Source: Ructibacterium gallinarum
Lineage (GTDB): Bacteria > Bacillota > Clostridia > Monoglobales > Monoglobaceae
NCBI RefSeq assembly: GCF_014982785.1
Contig: NZ_JADCKB010000003.1
Span: 62,001-126,000 of the forward strand
Direction: 5' to 3'
Length of the DNA stretch: 64,000 nucleotides
Shown: positions 10,301 to 18,252 of the stretch, in pieces
How positions within the stretch are numbered: position 1 is the stretch's first letter
How the letters are laid out: each line of letters opens with the position of its first letter
The notes under the pieces: generated by a model
Database searches by the model: none
What the model was told of the DNA's origin: nothing
The model's input: the letters and a program-made list of their open reading frames with translations, nothing else
Made by a program: the position numbers and the translations under genes

Positions 10301-10545
10301 GCATTTTGGGTTTCCTTTTCATCCACATTTTTCTGCGTTTCTTCTTCAAAAGATTCCGCCTGATTTTTGTCTTCCATTTTTGGCCCGTTATCCTGATTCC
10401 CCTCTGTCTGTCCTCGTATCGGCTCGGTAATTTCTGTAACAGACATCATACCAGCCTCATCTATATTGCCTGCAAATACATTTCCTAAAGCCACAAGAGT
10501 CATAGCTATCGTCAGCAAAGCTGAAATGCTTTGTTTTAATTTCAT
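4393..10545 (-). CDS. S-layer-anchored heparinase II/III-type polysaccharide lyase, 2050 aa
   Basis: A giant secreted protein. The N-terminal signal peptide (1-25, ending VFAG) is followed by an acidic linker. Next come Ig-like (atrophied bacterial Ig, aBig) domains near 105-190, 400-485, 695-780 and 785-873, alternating with two LamG-like modules near 200-385 and 495-680. A helical segment near 884-940 is typical of heparinase N-termini. A DNRLRE/CBM96-like beta domain lies near 975-1135, then an alpha-toroid near 1145-1400 and the heparinase II/III beta-sheet domain near 1410-1700. H1453 and H1455 in GQHSHADDNAM and LLVDPG match the family core. A Gly/Ser-rich linker (1815-1877) leads to three SLH domains (1878-2050) that bind wall polymer. 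Heparinase II/III enzymes cleave uronic-acid polysaccharides by beta-elimination; the substrate here is unknown. It is the last gene of the locus, 26 bp after the 740-aa gene. Confidence 0.85.
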   Translation of the reverse strand: MKLKQSISALLTIAMTLVALGNVFAGNIDEAGMMSVTEITEPIRGQTEGNQDNGPKMEDKNQAESFEEETQKNVDEKETQNADDLLFEDIFLMSSSEEIVEEDYNALTLENLCKVPPLDNQMVLDDLILPSMGKNGSEITWYSNMPAVLSNSGTVKRGIEDVQVTLTAVISKDDVSKEKTFLIVVPARRNEINGMPVSGNMIKTDDFSDGIIDSGISIQTAADVGTVIEEEGVLKITRNKSSNDNAAYFRYPNDLATGDLVTEFIINKMNQNQKMMVRSWGNGDLFRVDWNQDGHIWAYFSDTAGGSGYAHDMGTFETDKTAKFTIFYHLDEGTVDLWINNRLVCDNCYLNTPGNYLTGVTIYNVSADELPNTITVDDYKHFLAMEEMPDQERVDKDLVLLTYESLFKPFESIEGYISSNINLPNAGQNGSDIIWATSDENLVSLDGTVHRPTEGHGTVTLTMTVISGEVREEKQFKLKILNANAEADALPMIEKMIYENDFSDNTLPNNFTISDSDGGKSSIKDGKLVLEQPAGGYCYTNIYFSPDSQPLKGMICVEYTLEQSGWGQWNQIFVKGGAWSDYLRAFYYGDGNTYLRYLNEDGTQGQYYGNYPEKYHLRILFDTEADRYSAWINDKLVVQDVRANNSTSAGEGIMSMQFATGNATFECMVKMDNLKVYYAIPPSYSVAAADNRWLTDSQIRTAPYVMDNIIDQDLNLVTKGRYGSDISWNSSHPDIISTDGKIHFPENVDTMPEVTLTATISAYGFEYEKLFKFRVLRKFNSAEETLAGELEDLSYELLTAENPDSITSYLRLPAQGLYGHEIVWRSSEPLVITNAGRVIRPRWDMADKEVVLTASVSEGGITKSKDFCFMVKADTEYTDPQYMTDEEFFGQFDGSNWTTEGKLDYSRTELGAIESAVKEGNYFLAKEELLKHMRERTEEMSIQPATAREAGWADMRISDIYSLQGTNYYQGSSKVSSSEYETVAISVKAESVTKGGANTYGIISRYNESSSVKIISKEYPDSSMRPRLEVTVNGQVRVYEAEADAVIRAGEYADTCFGTESEMTVKMSGEFLGNETSRVLLRFNFSDILETDSVTNAVLVVNAKTEEQYDCNKEIIVIYDPNNAWSEQNVCWNSLIGYVYNYNGLPGRNDWESPKGADAEYLFQSSRFFGWDILSTEYQYTRDEKYAYYMISDMMDFIWDKGELMYTTGSNWGGQNIRGGYPRTLDTSIRLQNQIPALLTLMKSRYMTPEICTAIMKNMWDMTDSLTKSKTTTGNWIQHENKGILHGGLSFPEFTKWNEWFDQALERLEALIYENHFDDGSYIEGTGGYSQSAYGDFIELKEILLNNGRDVSEQYNDMLHKAGYYNMLLNGPNGLSLQYGDQQGGNSYGDRRPELANWFQDDELSFISSFYRRGKEPEWTSKLFPDSKLSIMRSDWTKNALFCFTQVRGGGQHSHADDNAMTVMAYQRNLLVDPGIMTYTESDPNRIWGKSTRAHNTVEINNTSQNIGAAGKSSADTGSIYDWVSNDTYDFLSQSSKAYSGFEHRRTITFVKSGFWIVSDLIDPDNETKENSYKQSWHMLPNAGLTGNNIHKTISSNFSAGANIIVASADDDVQVAEEMGLHDYSYGQVVQSKYGYFSKEGIAGKATFDTVLLPYRNPGTASINVSRLDIGASASEATALRFDTVIEGKEETVQYMLDYEPMEKRERNFGDYQTTAKLALVRSSGESIKEVILNQSSGINTSDGKVIVDLGSVYSDFSFEITGDTLNITTAEENIDASKMKLCVTDSIKNVTLNGDGIAFVQKDGNVTLIDQSVDSKPELDPSQGGGIVDRNPTGGSGGSVSGGNGSSISGGNSDQSDQSGQDASDQEGKDTEDEVKFADIEGHWAEQDILTMAKKGIVQGSDGFYRPEDSVTRAEMVTVMIRSANLSAMEYAKCFSDIKAEDWYAGYIQAAFSAGFISPDVVFRPNDPITREEMSKLLYMLSKRMNCSENTEYQELVYMDVADISDWAVDYVKYVSAQGIMQGDENHMFYPQGNATRAEMAAVLNRILQ

Positions 10546-10571
10546 TTTGCAATCATTCCTTTCGGGCTTAA

Positions 10572-12794
10572 TCAGATACTTATCTTATATTTTACGGGAT
10601 TTACCAAAGGTCTAATACTGCCATCCGGCATCCATATGTAAATCATCGCCTCAGAGGCATTGATCACATCGCAGCTAAGCTGTAATTCTGCCTCTGACGA
10701 GAAATCGTATTGCTTAACATCCGCAGAAACCAAGAATCCTTTATCATCTTTTACTGCCAAGATCACCATAGCAGTTGATTGCGGTTCTGTTCCAAAATAA
10801 AGTCCCTTGGCCGTATAGGTAACTTGCTTGTTTTCATCTTCTCCAGTCACCATCAGTTTATCATCCGTCCAATCATAATCATTATCCTGCATGCTCTCAT
10901 AATATTTGTAATCCGTAATGGTTATAGTTCCCACTGCATTTTGTGCAGCCTGTCCATTTCCCATACCATTATAAAACGTAATACCATTAATATTGCCGCC
11001 ATTTGTCTTGTTTCTTAAACTCTTATTGCGAACTGCTATCTGGTTGTTTACCCAAAGACTATAGGTCTGTCTTTCTTCATTAATTAGCAGTGAAAATTTC
11101 AACGTATTATCTTTCATACCAAAGTCATTTTCCCAGCCAAAAGTAGTCCATTCGCTGCCATCATATCCAGAAATTCTTCCACCATATTGCCATTCAAGTG
11201 TACACGCACTGCCACTTCCGGCATGCCAAATCTCAGCTTTAAAAAAAGTTGTTGTAACATCTTCTTTTTTTACAGTAAACTCAGTTACAAATGTTCCATG
11301 CGCCGGAGACAATGTCTGATTATCTGTACTATAAAGATAATAGGCATTGGGGACATTGGTTGAGGTATCTTTTTTCGTCAGTTTTAATTCTCCATGTTCT
11401 GCAACAGTCCATCCCGCGTTATAATTAAGCAGTAATACTGTTTTAGGAATGCTGTTTTTAAATTGATTAGAGTTCTTCATACTAATTAATTGCGGTATAT
11501 CCAACTGACTATTTCTCTCGGCAACAGTAATATCAAATTCCTTGCTTCGTGTATTTTCCCCAGTACCTATTACCGCGGTAAGCCGCACCGTGGTTGGCTC
11601 ATTGCACGGCGTTACCGTTCCATCCGCAGCAATTACATCCGGTTTATTTGAAGACCATTTTATTGGTGAATAATTTTCCCCATACGTGGGCAACTTTAAA
11701 TTATCAATGATACTCCCGTCAGCAAAAGGCGGTATTACATATAAATCATCTTGAAGTAATGCGTCATAATCTGCATTTACTGTGTCAGCATCTGGTGCAA
11801 AATTTGTTGTATACATTTGATAATCTTCAATATAAATAGAAGAAAGTGAAGATTTTATATTATAAACCGTAGTACCCGTAGAGGTCATTGCTGTTCCAGA
11901 CTTGAATTTATACGGATATTTATCATAAACAACAAGACGGTTATTGATCCACATACTGATTGTACCGCGAGAAGCGTTAACAGCCAGCGTTATTTTTGCC
12001 CGGGTCTGCGAATCATAACTAATATATGGAATCGTATAAACCGTCCCCTCTGTTCCTTCTGTATCTGAAACATAGATCGCCATTTCACCTGCCGCATACC
12101 ATTCCAACTGAATATGCTGTGCACTGCCCCACATATTGATACGTGCAGCTTGCGCAATATCTCTGGTAATAACAAACTCCGTAACAAAATCTCCGGAAGT
12201 AGACGGATATGCAAAATATGCTGAATTCTCTTCTGCGCCATTTATGGTTCTAGTCAAACACAGTTTACCGTCTTCTACCGTTGCTGTCCCTCCTTTTGTA
12301 TTAGTATATATCTTATCTTGCTCCGGATCCGCTCCGGTAATCAATGGATTTTCTCCTGAAAAATCAGCTTTTTGTAAAACATCTTTGATGATAGGCATAC
12401 CATTGATTCTAGTACTTGTTGAAGGAACCATAAAAACAAATTGTTTTTCCGTTGCCTCTCCATTATACTCTAATTTGGCTGTCAATGTTACACTTTCATC
12501 TATCTCTGGCCGATTCAGACGTCCCTCAGAAGAAAGCACAGTTTCATTGCTGCTGGTCCATGTAATGACAGAACCACCGGCGCCGGTTGTAGGAAGCACT
12601 AAATCATCCATCAATATATTTTCTGTATCCCCAGGTAATGCTGGTATTGTCAATAAGCTTTCCATCGTCAATGCCTCCACATCAGCTGCTAAAGTTTCAT
12701 CAAGGACTTCCTCTCCCGCAAAAGCCGCAATAGACATCAGCATAGAAATAATAACCAAAATTCCTATGACCTTTTGAAATACTGTTTTTTCCAT
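10572..12794 (-). CDS. Secreted Ig-like/LamG-like modular protein, 740 aa
   Basis: A signal peptide (about 1-27, ending AAFAG) precedes an aBig-type Ig-like domain near 30-115, a LamG-like module near 130-325, a second aBig domain near 340-425, a second LamG-like module near 435-640 and a C-terminal beta region. The modules closely resemble the N-terminal part of the 2050-aa neighbour: INGMPI versus INGMPV, FVTEFVITR versus LVTEFIINK, and WINNRLV in both. No catalytic motif, SLH domain or sortase signal is visible, so it may be a binding protein released or held by protein contacts. The frame is open to 12830, but AAAGGAG lies eight bases before the ATG at 12792-12794, which is chosen. Function is inferred only from domains and neighbours. 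Confidence 0.8.
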   Translation of the reverse strand: MEKTVFQKVIGILVIISMLMSIAAFAGEEVLDETLAADVEALTMESLLTIPALPGDTENILMDDLVLPTTGAGGSVITWTSSNETVLSSEGRLNRPEIDESVTLTAKLEYNGEATEKQFVFMVPSTSTRINGMPIIKDVLQKADFSGENPLITGADPEQDKIYTNTKGGTATVEDGKLCLTRTINGAEENSAYFAYPSTSGDFVTEFVITRDIAQAARINMWGSAQHIQLEWYAAGEMAIYVSDTEGTEGTVYTIPYISYDSQTRAKITLAVNASRGTISMWINNRLVVYDKYPYKFKSGTAMTSTGTTVYNIKSSLSSIYIEDYQMYTTNFAPDADTVNADYDALLQDDLYVIPPFADGSIIDNLKLPTYGENYSPIKWSSNKPDVIAADGTVTPCNEPTTVRLTAVIGTGENTRSKEFDITVAERNSQLDIPQLISMKNSNQFKNSIPKTVLLLNYNAGWTVAEHGELKLTKKDTSTNVPNAYYLYSTDNQTLSPAHGTFVTEFTVKKEDVTTTFFKAEIWHAGSGSACTLEWQYGGRISGYDGSEWTTFGWENDFGMKDNTLKFSLLINEERQTYSLWVNNQIAVRNKSLRNKTNGGNINGITFYNGMGNGQAAQNAVGTITITDYKYYESMQDNDYDWTDDKLMVTGEDENKQVTYTAKGLYFGTEPQSTAMVILAVKDDKGFLVSADVKQYDFSSEAELQLSCDVINASEAMIYIWMPDGSIRPLVNPVKYKISI

Positions 12795-12857
12795 TATAAA
12801 ATCTCCTTTCAAAATAAAGAATTTTATCACAGATACCTCACCTTAGCAAAGCACAAG

Positions 12858-15578
12858 CTAATCCTCTATTAAGACAACCGCTTGTGCGTCATTGTCTTCC
12901 ACAAGAACAAAAATTTTTGTTGCTTCTTCTTGACTTGTCTGATTCATAGTGACAATATCATCGGTCGAAGCTGAACTGATCGTTCCTCTCTGCCGATCAT
13001 ACATATAAACTGGTTGGCCATCTTCTTTCATTACCCTTGCAATTTGCTGCTGCTGATATTCATCAAAATATACCGTAATTTCATCAATCATTTGATTGAC
13101 TTGAAAATCATAAAAATTCTGCTGCAAATCACGGATGATTCCATAATAGCCCTTTTCCTTTTCTCCGTAAGAAGAAAGGCCTTGAACACTTGCCAAAATA
13201 TCAAGCTGCTCGATTCTCCCATATACATCTGTCGTATATCGTATCAAATCTCCCTGACGAAGTTTGTTTTTCACTTTCTCATATACATCACCAGCAGATT
13301 TTGTAGTAACACTTACTTTTTCCTTTTCGTTCAATAATTCCAGCGTATATACCAGACATCCTTCGTCTCCCCTTGCCGTACCAAGACTGGAGGAAATCCC
13401 TCCTACAATGCATATATCTGCTGTATCAGGTACAATGGTGGACTGAGAAGCGTCCATATATGCCGATATCAAAAGCACTTCCACCGGTTCTGCTTCCTGT
13501 CTACGCTGAATTTCATCAACTGGCAAAGATGAGCTATACATATCATGATACATATTCACACCATAAACCTCATTTGCCGTTGATTCATCCGCAAGCTGGA
13601 CGCGTACATAATAATCATCCTCCTCATCGCAAAATTTGGGAAGACAAATAAACATAGTATTTTGGTCCGTCGCGTATCCTCTTTGCAATCCCTCTCCCCC
13701 AAATGACAAGATTTTCCCGTTAAAGTCACACTTATCCATTACAGAAGGAACAGCATAAGTTTCTATTTCCTTGACCTGGTTATTGGAATTGAGCTTTAAT
13801 TTTACTACTTTACCAGCAATTTCATGTATATTTTGCTGATCAAAATGAGCGCCGTTCATTTTTACTTGATCCGTACATACATATTCTTTTAAAAGATCAT
13901 TTTGAAAATTATAATATATCTTTTCATTTCCCGATTCCATCTTTACTTCTTTTTCCGGTTCCATTCCCTGCAACAGTCTTATCTTCAGCGTATTACTAAA
14001 GCTTCCCTCCACCGCCGCCTGTACAACATACCCGTAAATTTCACCGCTCTGCTCTGTCAAACTGCAAAGTCCAACCAATTTATCATTTGTATCAATGGCA
14101 AAAGTCCCTGAAGTTCCCAAAAGCGCTGAACCGCTGTCTATGTACTGATAAATAGAAAATGTTCCATCAGCCATTTTTAACAAAGAGTATTTCACCCCAT
14201 CTATAGCAACCTCTTCTTCGTATACACTTTCAATCTCTCCAGTTACAGTTTTTTCCGATACAATAATTTTGGTATATTGGTCGTTTTCGCTCGCCATAAC
14301 GGTAATTGCACATCCGGGTTTCATCTTGGTATACTCCATGGGATTTCCTTCCAGGTCAACAATATTGCAAATGTATTCCGGATCATCCCGGTTTACCCTT
14401 ATACCATTTTTCCCTTTATATGTCTGCTTCCCTTCCAAATACAGCATTTCGGCATCTTCACTCACTCGACTGACAATAAAACTTTCGGTCTCTTCCACAA
14501 TTAAAACATCTATTTTCCCGTTCTTATTATTATCTATCCCCCGATAGCACCCATTGTATATCTGCTTGGGTTTTTCTGCTAACCGACCGTTATAAACATA
14601 AGTAAATCCATCATCAAAATAATATTTTTTTAAGGTGTTATAGGCAGGATCTTGATAGACACCAATATAATCTGCTTTCAGCGTCACCATATCCGCTTCT
14701 GCTTCCCACCAGATATTGTTATTTTCAGCAATATGGATCTCCGCAATTTCATTGCGTCCTGTTTCGTCATTGTATCTTATCCAACCCTGTACAACATATC
14801 CCAGCAAATCTGAATAATCTTTGTTACAGTAATATACTGTATCTCCAATAAATACCTGATTTTCTGCCACAGAAATTTCATCGGCTATAGCCGAAACCCA
14901 TTCCGTTTCAAGCAAAACGCCCTTTATTTCCTGCAGTTCCTGTGCTTCACTGTATAATTCATACAAAGTCTTATTTTCTGTATTCTTGATATATTCATCC
15001 CGCCCCACACTTTTTTCAAGCGGAATAATATCAAGGGTATTATAAATCATATTGCAAACCAGGCCTCTGGTAACATTACCCTCTATTCTTTCTACGTCTT
15101 TGACAATTCCCAACCTGTTTGCCTCTGCATAATAACCATTTGGGTATCCGCCAAGCTCATTTGCCGCAACATCGTAACCTGCGACACAGACTAAAATTTT
15201 TACCGCTTCATCGTATGTAACAAAAGCATCTGGGCGAAAAGTTCCTTCCACATCACCTGTTATAATCCCCATGCCTTCCGCCATAGAAATAAGGCCGCTT
15301 GCCCAATGCGATGACGGTACATCAAGAAATCTTGTTTCCTCCTGGTACAGTTCTACGTTGCCATACAACTTGAGCCGAAGTGCAATTGTGACAAACTCTG
15401 CTCTGGTAATAAAGTCGTCAAAATGCATATTGCCATCTTCATCACCCTCCATGATTCCCAAATCGCATACCCGCTGCCGTGCCAAACTGTCCATTTCTGA
15501 TTCAGCAGCATAAACATACACCATAGAAGACAGCATCATACAGACTGTCAGTACAACAATGAGCCATTTTTTTACCAT
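12858..15578 (-). CDS. SLH-domain surface protein with large uncharacterised C-terminal region, 906 aa
   Basis: A signal peptide (about 1-24, ending VYAAE) is followed by three SLH repeats near 28-70, 83-131 and 144-185 (ITRAEFVTIAL, HWASGLISMAEGMGIITGD, TFRPDAFVTYDEAVKIL). These would tether it to the cell wall. Residues 200-906 are beta-rich and not recognised; no catalytic motif is visible. The SLH block is at the N-terminus, unlike the lyase downstream where it is C-terminal. AGGAGG precedes the ATG with good spacing. A terminator-like hairpin separates it from the solute-binding protein gene upstream, so it may be expressed at a lower level. It could be a structural S-layer-type or ligand-presenting protein. 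Confidence 0.8.
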   Translation of the reverse strand: MVKKWLIVVLTVCMMLSSMVYVYAAESEMDSLARQRVCDLGIMEGDEDGNMHFDDFITRAEFVTIALRLKLYGNVELYQEETRFLDVPSSHWASGLISMAEGMGIITGDVEGTFRPDAFVTYDEAVKILVCVAGYDVAANELGGYPNGYYAEANRLGIVKDVERIEGNVTRGLVCNMIYNTLDIIPLEKSVGRDEYIKNTENKTLYELYSEAQELQEIKGVLLETEWVSAIADEISVAENQVFIGDTVYYCNKDYSDLLGYVVQGWIRYNDETGRNEIAEIHIAENNNIWWEAEADMVTLKADYIGVYQDPAYNTLKKYYFDDGFTYVYNGRLAEKPKQIYNGCYRGIDNNKNGKIDVLIVEETESFIVSRVSEDAEMLYLEGKQTYKGKNGIRVNRDDPEYICNIVDLEGNPMEYTKMKPGCAITVMASENDQYTKIIVSEKTVTGEIESVYEEEVAIDGVKYSLLKMADGTFSIYQYIDSGSALLGTSGTFAIDTNDKLVGLCSLTEQSGEIYGYVVQAAVEGSFSNTLKIRLLQGMEPEKEVKMESGNEKIYYNFQNDLLKEYVCTDQVKMNGAHFDQQNIHEIAGKVVKLKLNSNNQVKEIETYAVPSVMDKCDFNGKILSFGGEGLQRGYATDQNTMFICLPKFCDEEDDYYVRVQLADESTANEVYGVNMYHDMYSSSLPVDEIQRRQEAEPVEVLLISAYMDASQSTIVPDTADICIVGGISSSLGTARGDEGCLVYTLELLNEKEKVSVTTKSAGDVYEKVKNKLRQGDLIRYTTDVYGRIEQLDILASVQGLSSYGEKEKGYYGIIRDLQQNFYDFQVNQMIDEITVYFDEYQQQQIARVMKEDGQPVYMYDRQRGTISSASTDDIVTMNQTSQEEATKIFVLVEDNDAQAVVLIED

Positions 15579-15690
15579 AACTTTAACCTCCTAAACCCAC
15601 TTTTTACACGGTTCATCCTGCCACAATTAACATTTTATAGCCGCCAAAGATTCTATATCTTAACGAAAAAACGACTTAACACTGTTTACG

Positions 15691-15741
15691 AAAAAAGTCA
15701 TGCCAGAGCAGTCAAATACATGGTATCCGGGCTGCTCCGGC
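15691..15741 (-). terminator. Terminator-like hairpin after the solute-binding protein gene
   Basis: On the reverse strand GCCGGAGCAG (15732-15741) pairs with CTGCTCTGGC (15702-15711, one G-U) around a 20-base loop, followed by ATGAC and six T. It lies 14 bp after the stop of the solute-binding protein gene. It probably gives partial termination and more transcript for the transporter than for the big surface proteins. Confidence 0.65.
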
Positions 15742-15754
15742 TTACTTTCCCTTC

Positions 15755-17341
15755 TTATCGATTTAGGTAATCCTTATACGCCTGATTCATCAGTTTGACA
15801 TATTCCTCAACACCTAGTTTTTCCATATTTGCAATATAATCATCCCAGCTTGCTTCAACATCTAGCCCGCTCAACATCCATTTCTGTGTTGTCTCTCGAT
15901 TATAGGTTTCAATTTGAGTCGAAAGCTCCTGCATTGTATCTGCAATATCATCAGGAATCATGAATTGTGGGATCTGCTCTGTATAATAATTATTATTAAC
16001 ATATTCATCAATACCTTTTAAAGCAATTTCATTGGTCCACTGTTCTTCATACCAAAAATCTGCCCAATATCCAAAATACATCTGCGCCCCCAACTCCGAT
16101 AAAGCAGAATATGGCGATAGTTCTGGATTATGGAGCACAAAATCAGTAAAGACAGGTTTCCCATCTACCATATTATAGCTCTTGCCTTCTATTCCAAAAT
16201 TAGCCATTCTCCTTCCCTCTTCTGTAAACCAAAAATCAAAAAATTTCATAGTTTCTTCTTTATGCTTGTTGGTAGTAGACATTCCCCAACCACCACCGGA
16301 TAACGGCTGGCGTGTTTCTGTTTCACGTATCACACCGTCTGGACCGGCAGGAGGGGTCATCGGCACAAAAGCAAAACCTTCTATTGTCTCAGGTAAACGA
16401 TTATTATATTCTGCCGTAGATGCAAACCAATCATGCGTAATACCACCCAAATTATTTTCCAGCAATACATCACGGGCATTATTACCTCTGGTAAATATTT
16501 CGGGATCAATCAATCCTTCCTGATACCACCGTGCAATTTGCTTATATGCTTCTTTATATTCAGGCTGAATAGGTCCATATTTAATTTCGCCATTATCCAG
16601 ATAGAAATCTTTGTACGCATTAAACAATATCAGCATACTCCATATTCCATCATTTCCCTCAGACGTACGGCTAAAATATGGAATTTCATCAGCCTGACCA
16701 TTTCCATTTGGGTCCTGCTCTTTAAATGCCTTCATCACTGCATAAAATTCTTCCGCATTTTTTGGGGTTTGCAGTCCCAGTTTATCCAACCAATCCTGTC
16801 TGATAAACCACCCCCCGGCTGCCTTACCGTCTGCAATCATAGGAATAAAATATAATTTACCGTCAGAAGACATAGCGCTTTTTTTGATATCTGGATGTTC
16901 TTCAAAAAACTTTTTAATATTTGGAGCATATTGATCAATCAGCGGGTTCAAGTCCTCAAAAGCGCCTGCATTTCCATATTCAATAAATGGCTCCGATTCT
17001 ACATACTGAACAATATCAGCAATATTTTTTGAAGAAATCATCAGATTAAGCGCTTGTGCCGCATCTGAAGAACTTTGTGAAACAACGCTTTTTAAAGAAA
17101 TATTTGTCATTTCTTTTGCTTTTTGAAATACTTCATTATCCTCATCAAAGGTATAGCCATAATTAAGATAAAACAAACTCAGTTCCAACGGTTCCTTAGA
17201 AATAAGGTACGGCTTATCTTCTGTCGCCACACTATCTTTCGTTTCGTTTGTTTGATTACACCCTCCAAATCCTACTGTACAGCATACTGCAAGGATTCCC
17301 ACAGCGGCGCGCTTCATCATTTTTTTGTAAGTACTCTTCAT
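15755..17341 (-). CDS. Extracellular sugar-binding lipoprotein of an ABC transporter
   Basis: A 528-aa solute-binding protein with a basic N-terminus, a hydrophobic stretch and a lipobox ending GFGGC (Cys28), so it should be lipid-anchored on the outer face of the membrane. The body has the two-lobe family 1 layout, including SGGGWGMSTTNKHKEETMKF near 350 and GNGQADEIPY, and resembles the LplA/YtcQ group that works with LplB/LplC-type permeases. GAGGAG lies nine bases upstream of the ATG. It follows the two permease genes closely. No ATPase gene is nearby; such systems commonly share an MsmK-like ATPase encoded elsewhere. The probable ligands are oligosaccharides released by the lyase, which is inference from context. 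Confidence 0.88.
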   Translation of the reverse strand: MKSTYKKMMKRAAVGILAVCCTVGFGGCNQTNETKDSVATEDKPYLISKEPLELSLFYLNYGYTFDEDNEVFQKAKEMTNISLKSVVSQSSSDAAQALNLMISSKNIADIVQYVESEPFIEYGNAGAFEDLNPLIDQYAPNIKKFFEEHPDIKKSAMSSDGKLYFIPMIADGKAAGGWFIRQDWLDKLGLQTPKNAEEFYAVMKAFKEQDPNGNGQADEIPYFSRTSEGNDGIWSMLILFNAYKDFYLDNGEIKYGPIQPEYKEAYKQIARWYQEGLIDPEIFTRGNNARDVLLENNLGGITHDWFASTAEYNNRLPETIEGFAFVPMTPPAGPDGVIRETETRQPLSGGGWGMSTTNKHKEETMKFFDFWFTEEGRRMANFGIEGKSYNMVDGKPVFTDFVLHNPELSPYSALSELGAQMYFGYWADFWYEEQWTNEIALKGIDEYVNNNYYTEQIPQFMIPDDIADTMQELSTQIETYNRETTQKWMLSGLDVEASWDDYIANMEKLGVEEYVKLMNQAYKDYLNR

Positions 17342-17374
17342 AAATTTTCACTCCTCTTATGTATTTTTATTATT

Positions 17375-18241
17375 TTACCCTTTGACAGCCCCAACGGTCA
17401 TTCCCTTAATAAAATACTTTTGAATGAAGGGATAAAAGATAAGCATTGGAAGAATGGAAATGACAATCGTGGCATATATAAATGTTTCCTGGGATATTTT
17501 TTGTGTCATATCGACTTTAGAATCGCTAACAGCAGAGATCTCCACAATCATTTTTTTCAAAACGACCTGAAGTGGAACTTTGCTGTCCGTTTGTAGCAAT
17601 ACCATAGCCCAAAAATAACCATTCCAACGTGATACTGCGTAAAAAAGAGCAATTGTGGCTAACGATGGCATAGCCAATGGTAAGTAAATTTTAAATAAAA
17701 TATATGGATCTCCAGCGCCATCCATTCTCGCTGCTTCTTCCAACGCATCAGGGATTCCTTCAAAATAGGTGCGCAATACGATCACATTAAATGTAGAAAG
17801 CGCAAAGGGGATTAAAATGGCCCACCTGGTATCTAGCATATTTAGATTTACAATATTCAAATAAGTAGGAATCGTTCCCGCCTGGAACCATAGTGTCAGC
17901 GAAATAAAAAAACCAAAAAAGCGCCGCCCCATAAGTCTCTTTTTAGATAAAGCATACGCGCCCAAGGTAGTCAATACCATACTGACGGCAACTCCTGCTA
18001 CCGTATAAAAGATGGTGTTTGCATAGGAAATCCAGATTGAGGAATTAGACAAAACCCTACGATAACTTTCCGTTGTCAATCCTTTCGGCAGCAAAATTAC
18101 ATTACCACTCAAAACCTCCGATGAACTGCTAAAAGAAGCAGAAAGAATATAAATCAGTGGATACACGCATAAGACAGCAATCAATGTCAGTAATATATAA
18201 TTGACTGCGCCAAGTATTTTCTCTCCTCTAGACTCTCTCAC
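17375..18241 (-). CDS. Sugar ABC transporter permease, LplC/YtcP type
   Basis: A 288-aa inner-membrane permease with six predicted helices and the binding-protein-dependent EAA loop (EEAARMDGAGDPYILFKIYL), the contact site for the ATPase. The C-terminus KYFIKGMTVGAVKG is typical of the LplC/YtcP group. The frame extends to a GTG at 18259, but AAGGAGG lies just inside it and points to the GTG at 18239-18241, which is chosen. This Shine-Dalgarno sequence overlaps the stop of the partner permease, so translation is probably coupled. It forms the heterodimeric channel with the gene upstream. Confidence 0.9.
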   Translation of the reverse strand: MRESRGEKILGAVNYILLTLIAVLCVYPLIYILSASFSSSSEVLSGNVILLPKGLTTESYRRVLSNSSIWISYANTIFYTVAGVAVSMVLTTLGAYALSKKRLMGRRFFGFFISLTLWFQAGTIPTYLNIVNLNMLDTRWAILIPFALSTFNVIVLRTYFEGIPDALEEAARMDGAGDPYILFKIYLPLAMPSLATIALFYAVSRWNGYFWAMVLLQTDSKVPLQVVLKKMIVEISAVSDSKVDMTQKISQETFIYATIVISILPMLIFYPFIQKYFIKGMTVGAVKG

Positions 18242-18252
18242 GTTATCCCTCC

